From the NCBI RefSeq assembly GCF_029871235.1, contig NZ_SSOM01000080.1, forward strand, positions 186,152 to 250,151: a stretch of DNA of 64,000 nucleotides. Reading direction: 5' to 3'. This document shows, in pieces, positions 8,467 to 16,942 of this stretch. The number at the start of each line of letters is the position of its first letter. The first letter of the stretch is position 1. Both the position numbers and the translations under genes were made by a program. The stretch is from Pseudomonas sp. BN411. Its GTDB lineage: Bacteria > Pseudomonadota > Gammaproteobacteria > Pseudomonadales > Pseudomonadaceae. The notes beneath the pieces were generated by a model. The model was not told the DNA's origin. It searched no databases and saw only the letters and a list, made by a program, of their open reading frames with translations.

Positions 8467-9810
8467 TCAGCGCAACGGCTGGCCCTTCATTTCCGGCATG
8501 CGGATGTAGACCACCAGGCTCACCAGGCTCACCGCCACCAGGTAGATCCAGAACAGATGGCCGTAACCGGCGCCCGAGATGGCGGTCATGATGTACGGCG
8601 AGGTGCCGCCGAACAGGGTGACCGACAATGCATAGGGCAAGGCGATGCCGGTGACCCGCACCTCAGCCGGGAACTGCTCGGCCATGGTCACGGCCGAGGC
8701 GGCGCCGAAGCCGGTCATGATCACCATGGAGACAGTCTGCAGCAGGGCCACTTCCGCCAGGCTGATGCCCTGGTACAGCAGGCCGAAACTCGGCCAGGCC
8801 CAGAGGATCGACGCGGCGGCGAAGGCGATCAGCATCGGCCGGCGACCAATGCGGTCAGCCAGCATCCCGGCCAGCGGCAGCAACAGCAGCGACACACCCA
8901 CGGCGAAGACCCCGGCCAGCAGCGTTTCGCGGATCGGCATGCCGGTCACCAGATGAACCTGCGAGGGGTAGCTCACCATCCACACGTAATTGAGCAGGTT
9001 GCCCGCCATGGCCACGCCGATCACTCGCAGCACGTCCTTGCGGTGCTTGGTGAAGATGTCGCGGATCGGACGTTTCTCGACCGCCGCCTTCGCCACGCGG
9101 GACTTGAATACCTCTGTCTCCTTCACCGACAGACGAATCCAGAGGGTCAGCACGCCCATCAGCGCAGCGATGACGAACGCCACGCGCCAACCCCAGTCTT
9201 CCAGGGCCGTATCACTGCCCACCGAAGCCAGCACCACGCCGAGCAGGAAGGACACCAGGGTGCCGGCGTTGATTGCGAACCACTGCCAGGAGCCAGCGAA
9301 GGCGCGACGATTGGAGGGCGCGGACTCGATCAGGAAGGCCGACGCGGAACCGAACTCACCACCGGCGGAGAAGCCCTGGGTCAGGCGCGCCAGAATCAGG
9401 ATGATCGGTGCCGCGATGCCGATGCTTTCGTAGTTGGGGCAGAGGCCGATCACCAGCGAGGCCACCGACATCAGCAAGATCGACAGGGTCAGGCCCTTCT
9501 TGCGGCCGTAGCGGTCGGCGAACACGCCGAGCACCGCGCCGCCGATGGGCCGCATGAGGAAACCGACGGCGAATACGGCCAGCACCGAGAGCAGCGCGGT
9601 CAGGCTGTTGCCCGCCGGGAAGAACTGCTTGGCGAGGATGGACGAGAAGGTGGCGTAGATCACCCAGTCGGTGTACTCGACTATGGTGCCCAGCGTGGCG
9701 GCCACGATGGCCTTCTTCTCGGTGCGCGTCAGTTTGTGGCCTTCGGCGGCCGTGGCGGCTGGGCTGATATCCGGCATGAGACCACCAATCGCACTATTGT
9801 CGTTATGCAT
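8467..9810 (-). CDS. MFS transporter, metabolite:H+ symporter (MHS) family
   Basis: A 447-residue, 12-helix major facilitator. The MHS signature is clear: GTIVEYTDWVIYATF in helix 1, GFLMRPIGGAVLGVFADRYGRKK in loop 2-3, and ILARLTQGFSAGGEFGSA in helix 4. Relatives move organic acids such as shikimate, dicarboxylates or aromatic acids with protons. A second in-frame Met lies at residue 12. The gene is divergent from the aldehyde dehydrogenase across a 318-bp region with two LysR-box palindromes, so it is probably the inner-membrane uptake step of the island, partnered with the OprD porin at 11825. The substrate is unknown. Confidence 0.9.
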   Translation of the reverse strand: MHNDNSAIGGLMPDISPAATAAEGHKLTRTEKKAIVAATLGTIVEYTDWVIYATFSSILAKQFFPAGNSLTALLSVLAVFAVGFLMRPIGGAVLGVFADRYGRKKGLTLSILLMSVASLVIGLCPNYESIGIAAPIILILARLTQGFSAGGEFGSASAFLIESAPSNRRAFAGSWQWFAINAGTLVSFLLGVVLASVGSDTALEDWGWRVAFVIAALMGVLTLWIRLSVKETEVFKSRVAKAAVEKRPIRDIFTKHRKDVLRVIGVAMAGNLLNYVWMVSYPSQVHLVTGMPIRETLLAGVFAVGVSLLLLPLAGMLADRIGRRPMLIAFAAASILWAWPSFGLLYQGISLAEVALLQTVSMVIMTGFGAASAVTMAEQFPAEVRVTGIALPYALSVTLFGGTSPYIMTAISGAGYGHLFWIYLVAVSLVSLVVYIRMPEMKGQPLR

Positions 9811-9929
9811 TGCATCGCTCCCGTGAGCACACTTTTTGTTGTTGATCGCCCGAAGGCGTTCTCTTCTGGTTAGCGAGCAAGATGCAGCGCCACGAAGGGC
9901 CGGTGAAGCGAGATTTCCGCGCTGTTCGC

Positions 9930-9944
9930 TTGAGTTAAACGCAA
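9930..9944. promoter_or_regulatory. LysR-type operator upstream of the MHS permease
   Basis: TTGAG-TTAAA-CGCAA, set in the longer dyad GCTTG...CAAGC (9928-9946), with T-N11-A geometry. It lies 120 bp upstream of the permease start and belongs to the family of boxes at 9987, 13198, 14172, 20125 and 23221. Confidence 0.55.
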
Positions 9945-9986
9945 GCTACAGCGCAGGGGCGGCGCCCGGTGCAGGCCAGGTGACGC

Positions 9987-10001
9987 TTGATATTTTTTCA
10001 A
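9987..10001. promoter_or_regulatory. LysR-type operator upstream of the aldehyde dehydrogenase
   Basis: TTGAT-ATTTT-TTCAA, 128 bp upstream of the ALDH start. TTTGAA follows 21 bp after the box, close to the TTTGTC found at the same distance after related boxes. Confidence 0.55.
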
Positions 10002-10128
10002 ACCACGGAAGCTGAAAACTCCTTTGAAGGCACAGCGCCGAATGCCCAACCTGCCCCCAACGCCCGGGTCGACAAACAAGAACTGCACCCACTCATGATC
10101 CGGGCCTTGAACTGAGGAGACTCGAAGC

Positions 10129-11565
10129 ATGTTCCTGAAAGTTGAGAGCTACATCGGTGGACGCTGCCTGGCGCCGGCTGGTGGTCGCTACGTCGACAAA
10201 TTCGACCCGCGCACCAGCGAGAAGCTGGGCGAAGTCGCCAACAGCGGCCCCGAGGACGTGGAGCTCGCCATCCAGTCCGCCCAGGACGCGCTGCCCGCCT
10301 GGCGTGACATGCGCCCTTCCGAACGTGGCCGCATCCTGATCGAGCTGGCGCGCATCGTGCGCCGTAGCGAAGACCGCCTGGGCAAGCTGGAGAGCGCCGA
10401 GACCGGCAAGCCCGGCCGCGAGATGGCCACGCTCATGGACCTCACCGCGCAGTACTTTGAGTTCTATGCCGGGCTGGTCAACGCCATGGACGGGGAAGTG
10501 ATCAACCAGGGCCCGAACTACCACGTCTACACCCGCCGCGACCCATTCGGCGTGATCGGCGCCATCCTGCCCTGGAACGCCCCGCTGCATCAGGCCGCGC
10601 GGGCTATCGCCCCGGCCCTGGCCACCGGCAACACCGTGGTCGCCAAGCCTTCTGAACACACCTCCGCATCGCTGGTGGAACTGGCGCGCATTGCCGTGGA
10701 AGAAGCCGGCCTGCCTGCCGGTGTGTTCAACGTGATCGTCGGCAAGGGCAGCGTCATCGGCCCGGTGATGGCGCGCCATCCGCTGATGCGCAAGATCTCC
10801 TTCACCGGCGGCATCACGGCGGGCCAGGAGCTGGGCCGCATCGCCGCCGAACGCATCCTGCCGTTGACCCTGGAGCTGGGTGGCAAGTCGGCCAATATCG
10901 TCTTCGACGACGCCGACCTCGACGCCGCCGCCAAGGGCGCCACCACCGCTTTTACCTGGAACAGCGGCCAATGGTGCTGCGCCGGTACCCGCCTGCTGGT
11001 GCATGAGAACATCCACGACCGCTTCGTCGAGAAGCTGGTGGCCGAGGTTGCCGCCCTGCGTGTCGGTCCGGACTTCCACTCCACCTCCGGGCCGATCACC
11101 ACGAAGGCGCAGTTCGAGAAGATCCAGAGCTACTTCGAGATCGCCGAACGCGAGGGCCTGAAACCGGCCATCGGCGGCAAGGTGGCCAGCGGCGAAAACC
11201 TGGGCAAGGGCTGGTACATCGAGCCAACCGTCTACACCGGCGTGACCAACGACATGACCCTGGCCCGGGAAGAAATCTTCGGCCCCATCCTCTGCGTCAT
11301 TCCCTTCAGGGACGAGGCCGATGCCCTGCGTATCGCCAATGACAGCGAGTTCGGCCTGGGCGCCGGCATCTGGAGCCGCGACATCGGCCGCGTGCATCGC
11401 ATGGCGGCAGGCCTGGAAGCCGGGCGCATCGTCGTCAACGAGTACAGCGGCGGCTTCGTCCAGACGCCGTGCGGCGGTTTCAAGCAAAGCGGCTATGGCC
11501 GCGAGCAAGGCATCGACGCCCTTTCCCACTACACCCAGTTGAAGTCGGTGATCATCCGGCTCTGA
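10129..11565 (+). CDS. NAD(P)+-dependent aldehyde dehydrogenase
   Basis: A 478-residue soluble ALDH-superfamily enzyme oxidising an aldehyde to its acid. The catalytic cysteine is the first Cys of GQWCCAGTR (about Cys283), the general base is the Glu in TLELGGKSAN (about 248), and the cofactor motif ISFTGGITAGQELG is present. EEIFGPILCVIPF and the C-terminal PCGGFKQSGYGREQG are standard. Related sequences include betaine, vanillin and generic aliphatic aldehyde dehydrogenases, so the substrate is open. It lies in the LysR-box island and could supply the carboxylic acid that the CaiB-type CoA-transferase activates. A strong terminator follows. Confidence 0.93.
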   Translation: MFLKVESYIGGRCLAPAGGRYVDKFDPRTSEKLGEVANSGPEDVELAIQSAQDALPAWRDMRPSERGRILIELARIVRRSEDRLGKLESAETGKPGREMATLMDLTAQYFEFYAGLVNAMDGEVINQGPNYHVYTRRDPFGVIGAILPWNAPLHQAARAIAPALATGNTVVAKPSEHTSASLVELARIAVEEAGLPAGVFNVIVGKGSVIGPVMARHPLMRKISFTGGITAGQELGRIAAERILPLTLELGGKSANIVFDDADLDAAAKGATTAFTWNSGQWCCAGTRLLVHENIHDRFVEKLVAEVAALRVGPDFHSTSGPITTKAQFEKIQSYFEIAEREGLKPAIGGKVASGENLGKGWYIEPTVYTGVTNDMTLAREEIFGPILCVIPFRDEADALRIANDSEFGLGAGIWSRDIGRVHRMAAGLEAGRIVVNEYSGGFVQTPCGGFKQSGYGREQGIDALSHYTQLKSVIIRL

Positions 11566-11585
11566 AGCTGGCTCGCCAAAAGAAG

Positions 11586-11615
11586 AACCCCGCCTCGTGC
11601 GGGGTTTCTTTTATT
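11586..11615 (+). terminator. rho-independent terminator after the ALDH gene
   Basis: AACCCCGC (11586-11593), loop CTCGT, GCGGGGTT (11599-11606), then TCTTTTATTT. Confidence 0.88.
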
Positions 11616-11717
11616 TCAGTTCGTGGAATGTGGTTGATCCTGAAACAACCATCGCTTTGTGATGATGGGTTTCGCTGCGCTCTACCACATCCTACGGGCC
11701 ATGCTTGAGGGCCATTC

Positions 11718-11799
11718 GTAGGATGGGTGGAGCCTGCGATACCCATCTCTATGTCGCGATGGGGGCAACGGTGGAAGTGAAGAGCGACTTCCACCCTAC
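11718..11799. repeat. GTAGGATGGG/CCACCCTAC intergenic repeat
   Basis: Starts GTAGGATGGGTGGAGC and ends ACTTCCACCCTAC; same class as 8360-8444. A degenerate neighbour (GTGGAATGTGG ... CCACATCCTAC, about 11625-11695) stands just before it. Together they fill the 259-bp gap between the ALDH and porin genes. Confidence 0.55.
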
Positions 11800-11824
11800 A
11801 TCGACCATTGCATCCGAGCCTGTA

Positions 11825-13105
11825 TCACCAGAGCGGCAAGGTGTAGGTCACGATCAACCGGTTCTCGTCGATATCCGGACCGAAGTTGCTGCGCACCGTC
11901 GCGTTGCGCCATTTGAGACCGAGGTTCTTCAGCGGCCCGCCCTGCACCACATAAGCGATGTCGGTATCCCGCTCCCACTCCTTGCCCTCCTCCACTCGCC
12001 CGTTCACGGCCACGCCGTCGCCCGATAGATAGCGGGTCATGAAGGTCAGTCCGGGTGCGCCGAGGGAGGCGAAGTCGAAGTCATAGCGCGCCTGCCACGA
12101 GCGTTCGTCCTCGTTGCCGAAGTCGTTCACCTGCACCAGGTTCACCAGGTAACCATCGGCGCCGCTGACGTAGGCAAAACCGGTGTCGCCGGACATTCGC
12201 TGGTAGCCGAGCCCGAGTGCATGGGGGCCACGCTTGTACGTGAACATCGCCCCCAGCGCGCGGTTGTCGACGTTGCTGCCGCCGTCGTCCTGGCTCTGCG
12301 CCCAGCGCAGGTCCGACTTGATGGAGCCGGCCTCGCCCAGGTCCAGCAGGTGGCCAAAGGTGAAGTAGTGCTGCCGGTATATACCGTCCAGTGCGCCGTA
12401 GTGATAGGAGGTGGCCAGGGCCGGCGTCCATTTGTAGGTGGCGCCGGCGAAGTCCAGCGCATCGCTGGTCTTGTGGCCGCCCAGGACGATGTTCCGCGCC
12501 CCGCCATTGAACACCTGCATGTCCTCGTTATCGGAGGAGTTGCGCAGGTTCACGCGGTCGATCCGGCCGAGGTCCAGGCTCAGGTTCTGCACCTCGGCGC
12601 TGCTTAGCCAGGCACCCCGGAAAGTCTGCGGCAGAAGGCGGCTATCGTTGGACAGCGCAATGGGAAGCTTCGGCTGAAGGGTGCCGACCTTCAGCAGGCT
12701 CTGGGACGCGCGCAACTTGGCGGTCAGTCCCAGCTCGCCGTACTCGTCCTGGGCCCGATGGGGCTTTTCGCGATCGGATTGCAGCAGGCCGGTGCCGGTG
12801 CGGTCCGGGCTGGAATCGAGCTTCACGCCGAACAAGCCCAGTGCGTCGACCCCGACGCCGACCGGCCCCTCGGTAAAGCCCGATTCGTAACGCAGCAGGA
12901 ATCCCTGCGCCCATTCCTCGGCCTTGCTCTGCGGCGCGCTGTCCTGGCGGAAGTCACGGTTGAAGTAGAAGTTGCGCAATTCCAGGCTGGCCTTGGAATC
13001 CTTCATGAAATCGGCGCTGGCGGTGCCGTTGGCACCCAGGGTCAGACCGAAGAGCGCAAACAGGGTTTGCGGACCCATGCGAGTGGTCCGGTTGGGAGTG
13101 GTCAT
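11825..13105 (-). CDS. OprD family outer-membrane porin
   Basis: A 426-residue precursor with a cleavable signal peptide (MGPQTLFALFGLTLGANGTASA) and then the OprD hallmarks: LELRNFYFNRDF, KAEEWAQGFLLRYESGFTEGPVGVGVDALGLFGVKLD, LPQTFRGAWLSS, YQRMSGDTGFAYV, MTRYLSGDGV and the terminal beta-strand NRLIVTYTLPLW. Such porins form substrate-selective 18-strand channels for small carboxylates, including aromatic acids. It is divergent from the GcvA-like LysR gene; the 164-bp gap holds the palindrome TTGAGATTTACTCAA. It likely imports the substrate used by the surrounding island and pairs with the MHS permease. Confidence 0.95.
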   Translation of the reverse strand: MTTPNRTTRMGPQTLFALFGLTLGANGTASADFMKDSKASLELRNFYFNRDFRQDSAPQSKAEEWAQGFLLRYESGFTEGPVGVGVDALGLFGVKLDSSPDRTGTGLLQSDREKPHRAQDEYGELGLTAKLRASQSLLKVGTLQPKLPIALSNDSRLLPQTFRGAWLSSAEVQNLSLDLGRIDRVNLRNSSDNEDMQVFNGGARNIVLGGHKTSDALDFAGATYKWTPALATSYHYGALDGIYRQHYFTFGHLLDLGEAGSIKSDLRWAQSQDDGGSNVDNRALGAMFTYKRGPHALGLGYQRMSGDTGFAYVSGADGYLVNLVQVNDFGNEDERSWQARYDFDFASLGAPGLTFMTRYLSGDGVAVNGRVEEGKEWERDTDIAYVVQGGPLKNLGLKWRNATVRSNFGPDIDENRLIVTYTLPLW

Positions 13106-13169
13106 GGAGCGGCTCTCTCTTGTTGTTGTGGTACGTCCGGAGCCGATGCTAGGAACCCGCCGGAGGCCG

Positions 13170-13212
13170 CGACAAACGATTAAAATAGCCCTTTCGCTTG
13201 AGATTTACTCAA
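13170..13212 (-). promoter_or_regulatory. LysR box and downstream promoter element of oprD (divergent with lysR)
   Basis: The palindrome TTGAG-ATTTA-CTCAA (13198-13212) is the best copy in the island. In the oprD direction TTTGTC (GACAAA at 13171-13176) begins 21 bp beyond it, and the block CGACAAACGAT-TAAAA (13170-13185) starts 28 bp from the box start, as in the two copies at 20097 and 23193. Confidence 0.65.
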
Positions 13213-13269
13213 TCAGAACTAGAGTAAGATTCCGCGCCATTTCACCTCTCAGACAAGAAGATCCGGAAC

Positions 13270-14175
13270 ATGGACAGACTGCCGCCACTCAACGCCGTGC
13301 GGGCTTTCGAGGCCGTTGCCCGGCATCTCAGCATCACCCTTGCCGCCGATGAACTGAACGTCACGCCCGGTGCTGTTTCCCGGCAGATACGCGCGCTGGA
13401 GGAATACATGGAGCAGCCGCTGTTCCTCCGTGGGCACCGGCAGATCACCCTTACCCCAGCGGGCGAGCAGTACTTCAAGGCGGTGGCGCGGATCATCGAA
13501 GAACTGCGCAGTGCCACCCGCAAGCTCAAGCGCCCAGCCAAGCGCCGGCAGATCAAGGTGCGCGCCTATACCACCTTCGCCATGCAATGGCTGATTCCCC
13601 GACTGGCCAGCTTCCATCAGGAGAATCCCAAGATCGAGGTGCTGCTGACCGCGTCCCTGGACCCGGTGGACTTTCACAAGGACGACCTGGACGCCGCCAT
13701 CCGCCTCGGCAACGGCGACTGGCCCAACTGCAATTGCCATGTCCTCAGCGACAACATTCTCGCCCCGGTGTGCAGCCCCACGCTGCTCGACATCGGCCCC
13801 GGGCTGCAGGAGCCGGCGGATGTGGCCGAGTACACCATGCTGCATTCCATCGCTCGCCCGGACGACTGGAGTCACTGGTTGCAGGCCGCCGGCGTCGGTA
13901 GCGCAGTGGATGCACGGGCCGGCATGACCTACCAGAGCTCGTCGATGGCCTATGCGGCGGCCACCGGCGGCCAGGGCATCGCCATTGCCCAGCTGTTCCT
14001 GGTGGAGAAGGAATTGCGCGAAGGCACGCTGGTGCGCCCATTCCCACAGACCGTCGACATGGGCGCCTACACCTATTACCTGCTCACGCCGAGACACCGG
14101 CCGGAAAGCGAGGACATGTCCACCTTCCGCCTCTGGTTGCTGGAGCAGGCACGCCAGACCCGTCAGGCCGCTTGA
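13270..14175 (+). CDS. LysR family regulator, GcvA-like; probable master regulator of the island
   Basis: A 301-residue LysR protein. LPPLNAVRAFEAVARHLSITLAADELNVTPGAVSRQIRALEEYM is the GcvA-branch helix-turn-helix (about residues 3-46), followed by EQPLFLRGHRQITLTPAG. The effector domain has the GcvA-type DLDAAIRLGNGDW. It is divergent from the OprD porin, with a perfect TTGAG-N5-CTCAA palindrome between them. Its own stop codon lies inside another copy of that palindrome (14172-14186). Because similar boxes precede the permease, ALDH, reductase, thiolase operon and molybdenum hydroxylase, I infer this protein binds them all. The inducer is unknown. Confidence 0.9.
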   Translation: MDRLPPLNAVRAFEAVARHLSITLAADELNVTPGAVSRQIRALEEYMEQPLFLRGHRQITLTPAGEQYFKAVARIIEELRSATRKLKRPAKRRQIKVRAYTTFAMQWLIPRLASFHQENPKIEVLLTASLDPVDFHKDDLDAAIRLGNGDWPNCNCHVLSDNILAPVCSPTLLDIGPGLQEPADVAEYTMLHSIARPDDWSHWLQAAGVGSAVDARAGMTYQSSSMAYAAATGGQGIAIAQLFLVEKELREGTLVRPFPQTVDMGAYTYYLLTPRHRPESEDMSTFRLWLLEQARQTRQAA

Positions 14176-14213
14176 GTTTTCCTCAACGCTCCCAGGCTCA
14201 AAAGTGCTTTGTC
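14172..14213 (+). promoter_or_regulatory. LysR box overlapping the lysR stop codon, with TTTGTC 21 bp on
   Basis: TTGAG-TTTTC-CTCAA (14172-14186) is a perfect 5-bp-arm palindrome; TTTGTC follows at 14208-14213, exactly 21 bp after the box. It would drive the reductase gene at 14295. Confidence 0.6.
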
Positions 14214-14294
14214 CGCGTCGCTCGCGGCTTTCTAGGATGGCCCTCTTCACCCGAACAGGGGTGAGGACCCATCCGTTGAACTGGAGCGACAAGA

Positions 14295-15185
14295 ATGAAC
14301 GAGAGCATCGGTTTCATCGGCCTCGGCGCCATGGGCCAGAGAATGGCGCGTCACCTGCTCGACCATGGCTTCGGCCTGGAACTCTGCGACAGCAACCCCC
14401 AAGCCCTCGAACCGCTGCTGCAACGCGGCGCCCGCAGTCACGCCTCACCACGGGCGGTGGCCGATGCCGCGCAAATCGTGCTGGTCTGTGTGCCGACACC
14501 GGAGATCGTCGAACAGGTAGTGCTGGGCGAGAACGGTGTGATCCACGGCGAGCGCGTGCGCGTGCTGGTGGACCATTCCACCACCGGCCCGAGCGTCGCC
14601 CGCCGCCTTGACCAGGCACTCAAGGCGCGCGGCATCGCGACACTGGACGCCCCACTGGCCGGCGGCGTCGCCGGTGCCGAAGCCGGCACCCTGTCGGTGA
14701 TGGTAGGCGGCCCTGCCGAGGCCTATGCGCGCTGCCAGCCGGTGTTCGCCGCGTTCGGCCGCAAGGTGGTTCACCTCGGAGACACCCCCGGCCTCGGCCA
14801 GAGCCTCAAGCTGGTGAACAACATGATCGTCGGCGCCACCCTGGTCGCCACCAGCGAGGCGCTGCTGTTCGGCATCAAGGCCGGCCTCGAACCAGGGCTG
14901 ATGCTGGACATCCTCAATGCCAGCACGGCACGCAGCTACACCAGCGAACAGATCCTGGCGGGCACCGTGCTCAAGCGTGAATTCGACTTCGGGTTCCGCC
15001 TCGACCTGATGCGCAAGGACATCCGCCTGTTCCTGGCCGAGGCCGAAGCCAACGGAACGCCCGCGCTGACCTGTGCCGTGGTCAAGCAGCTCTTCGACCA
15101 GGCCATCAACAGCGGCGAACCAACCCGTGACATGACCCGTGTGGTGCAGGTATTGGAAGGCCTGGCCGGAGCGAGGATCGGGTAA
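14295..15185 (+). CDS. beta-hydroxyacid dehydrogenase (3-hydroxyisobutyrate / tartronate semialdehyde reductase family)
   Basis: A 296-residue NAD(P)-dependent enzyme. IGFIGLGAMGQRMARHLLDHG is the Rossmann motif with the family's GLGxMG; DAPLAGGVAGAEAGTLSVMVGG is the substrate-binding signature; the catalytic Lys lies in LGQSLKLVNNMIVGATL (about residue 175). The C-terminal half is the all-helical domain. The family interconverts a beta-hydroxyacid and its semialdehyde. It is expressed alone from a LysR box and may handle a hydroxyacid product of the neighbouring CoA-ester route. ATG 14295 is preceded by TGGAGCGACAAGA. Confidence 0.9.
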   Translation: MNESIGFIGLGAMGQRMARHLLDHGFGLELCDSNPQALEPLLQRGARSHASPRAVADAAQIVLVCVPTPEIVEQVVLGENGVIHGERVRVLVDHSTTGPSVARRLDQALKARGIATLDAPLAGGVAGAEAGTLSVMVGGPAEAYARCQPVFAAFGRKVVHLGDTPGLGQSLKLVNNMIVGATLVATSEALLFGIKAGLEPGLMLDILNASTARSYTSEQILAGTVLKREFDFGFRLDLMRKDIRLFLAEAEANGTPALTCAVVKQLFDQAINSGEPTRDMTRVVQVLEGLAGARIG

Positions 15186-15195
15186 CGATCAACCT

Positions 15196-15341
15196 GTAGG
15201 AGCCAGCTTGCTGGCGAAGCTCCTGAGCCCGGCCTTTCGCGAGCAAGCTCGCTCCTACATAAAGCCCGCACCATCGCTGTAGGAGCCAGCTTGCTGGCGA
15301 AGCTCCTGAGCTCGGCCATTCGCGAGCAAGCTCGCTCCTGC
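15196..15341. repeat. two tandem REP-pair elements (GTAGGAGC class), 83-bp period
   Basis: Copies begin at 15196 and 15279. Each has GTAGGAGCCAGCTTGCTGGC at the left and an inverted GCGAGCAAGCTCGCTCCT at the right, i.e. two opposed hairpins. They fill the gap between convergent genes. The same class occurs at 44013-44070 and 63208-63258. Confidence 0.8.
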
Positions 15342-15342
15342 A

Positions 15343-16539
15343 CTACGCCGCGACCACCGCACCGTTTTCCAGCATCTGCCCCACTTCCAGCTCACTGAAG
15401 CCCATCTCCATCAGCAGCTCGCGGGAGTGCTCGCCCTTGTCTGGCGCTGGCGAGTAGGGCTGCTGCGCTGCTTCCGCACTATTCACCGGGAAGCCCGGGA
15501 CCCTCAGCGCACCGTGCCTGGGATGCTCAATGGTCGCGAGCATGCCGTTGCTGGCCAGTTGCGGGTGTTCCAGCAGGTCGCTGTAGTCGGCTACCCGAGC
15601 GCAGAGGATGTCCGCCTCGCGCAGCCGTTCCAGCCAATGGGCAGTGCTGTGGGTGCGGAAGATTCCATTGAGCGCTGCCTGCATCTCGGCCCGATGCACT
15701 ACGCGCTGGGCGGAGGTGACAAAGCGCGGGTCGTTCGTCCATTGCGGATTGCCTAGTACCGTGCACAGGCGCTCCCAGCGGTTTCCGTTGTACGCCGCCA
15801 CCATCAGCCAGCCATCCTCCGTCTGGAACGCTTCATTGGGCGCCGAGTACGGCGCGGCACTGCCAATGGGCGTGGGCAGCTCGCCGTCGCGCAGGTAGCT
15901 GCTGATGGACGATTGCTGCAGCGCCAGCGCCGAGTTCATCAGGCTCACGTCCAGGTGGCCGCCCTGCCCGTCCCGATGACGGGCTTGAAGCTTCGCGAGG
16001 ATGGCCATGCAGGCCATGTAGCCGGTCACCACATCCACCACCGGTGCCTGCACCTTGCAAGGCGGCGCGCCGGGCGTGCCGATCAGGCTCATCAGGCCGG
16101 AATCCGCCTGGAGGATGCCATCCACCCCGGCGCGGTCAGCATAAGGACCGTCCTGGCCATAGGCGGATATGGAGCAGTAGACCAGCGACGGATTGATCGC
16201 CTGCACCGCCTCGAATCCGAGGCCAAGCCGCGCCATCACGCCGGGTCGCATGCTTTCGATGAGCACATCTGCTTCTTTCACCAGGCGCCGGGCCACGGCC
16301 AATCCCTGTGGGTTCTTCAGGTCCAGGCAGAGACCCTGCTTGCCCCGGTTGAACCCGTGGTAAAGGGCGCTGGAATCACCGACCCAAGCTGGCCCGAGGG
16401 TGCGGCCAAGGTCGCCTTCCGGCGGCTCGACCTTGATTACCCGCGCGCCCATGTCGGCCAGCAGCATGGTGCAGGTGGGGCCGGCGGCGATCTGGGTAAA
16501 GTCCAGCACCGTCAGGCCTTGCAAGGCATTACGCAACAT
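15343..16539 (-). CDS. CaiB/BaiF family CoA-transferase (class III)
   Basis: About 398 residues starting MLRNALQGLTVLDFTQIAAGP. TCTMLLADMGARVIKVEPPEGD and the catalytic-Asp region (GVDGILQADSGLMSL, about residue 165-180) are family signatures, as is FNRGKQGLCLDL. Class III enzymes move CoA between carboxylic acids. The frame is open 33 codons further upstream, but the ATG at 16539 has GGGAG before it and fits the family; it overlaps the thioesterase gene by 11 bp, so the two are translationally linked. It is the last gene of the operon that begins at 20024. With no CoA ligase in the island, it is the likely activation step. Confidence 0.92.
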   Translation of the reverse strand: MLRNALQGLTVLDFTQIAAGPTCTMLLADMGARVIKVEPPEGDLGRTLGPAWVGDSSALYHGFNRGKQGLCLDLKNPQGLAVARRLVKEADVLIESMRPGVMARLGLGFEAVQAINPSLVYCSISAYGQDGPYADRAGVDGILQADSGLMSLIGTPGAPPCKVQAPVVDVVTGYMACMAILAKLQARHRDGQGGHLDVSLMNSALALQQSSISSYLRDGELPTPIGSAAPYSAPNEAFQTEDGWLMVAAYNGNRWERLCTVLGNPQWTNDPRFVTSAQRVVHRAEMQAALNGIFRTHSTAHWLERLREADILCARVADYSDLLEHPQLASNGMLATIEHPRHGALRVPGFPVNSAEAAQQPYSPAPDKGEHSRELLMEMGFSELEVGQMLENGAVVAA

Positions 16540-16924
16540 GACGGCGCTCTCCCTGCTTGAAGGTCCCCTGGGCGGTGGCCAGCAGCTCGCCGTCCAGCGT
16601 TTCCAGTGATGCCTCGGCGAAGTAGAGACTGCGGCCACTGCGATTGACCCGGCCTCGGGCGATGACGATGCCGGAACGCGCCGCCTTCAGATAGGCGATG
16701 TTCAGCATCACGGTCACTCCATGAATTTCTTCCTCGTCTTCGGACGCGTGCAGCCCGGCGTAACCGCAGGCGGCATCCAGCAGGGTCGCGACCAGCCCGC
16801 CATGGAGCATGCCCTGCCGGTTCAGGTGGCGAGCCTCGATGGGCATGCGGAACTCCGCGGCGCCGGCGGCCCAATGGACCAGTTCGACGCCAAGGCTCTG
16901 CAGGAATGGATTGCGCAGTTGCAT
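16529..16924 (-). CDS. PaaI-like hot-dog thioesterase
   Basis: A 131-residue single hot-dog domain protein. NRQGMLHGGLVATLLDAACGYA carries the HGG motif of the PaaI/ThioII group, followed by VTVMLNIAYLKAARSG and GRSLYFAEASL. It would hydrolyse acyl-CoA thioesters, either to release CoA from dead-end intermediates or as a pathway step. It overlaps the CoA-transferase start and follows the enoyl-CoA hydratase by 18 bp. Confidence 0.88.
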   Translation of the reverse strand: MQLRNPFLQSLGVELVHWAAGAAEFRMPIEARHLNRQGMLHGGLVATLLDAACGYAGLHASEDEEEIHGVTVMLNIAYLKAARSGIVIARGRVNRSGRSLYFAEASLETLDGELLATAQGTFKQGERRHVA

Positions 16925-16942
16925 GGTGATCCTCCCCGGCGC

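Noticed and set aside
8431-9873. 480-codon plus-strand open frame
   Set aside because: Antisense to the MHS permease; His/Gln/Arg-rich, no family features.
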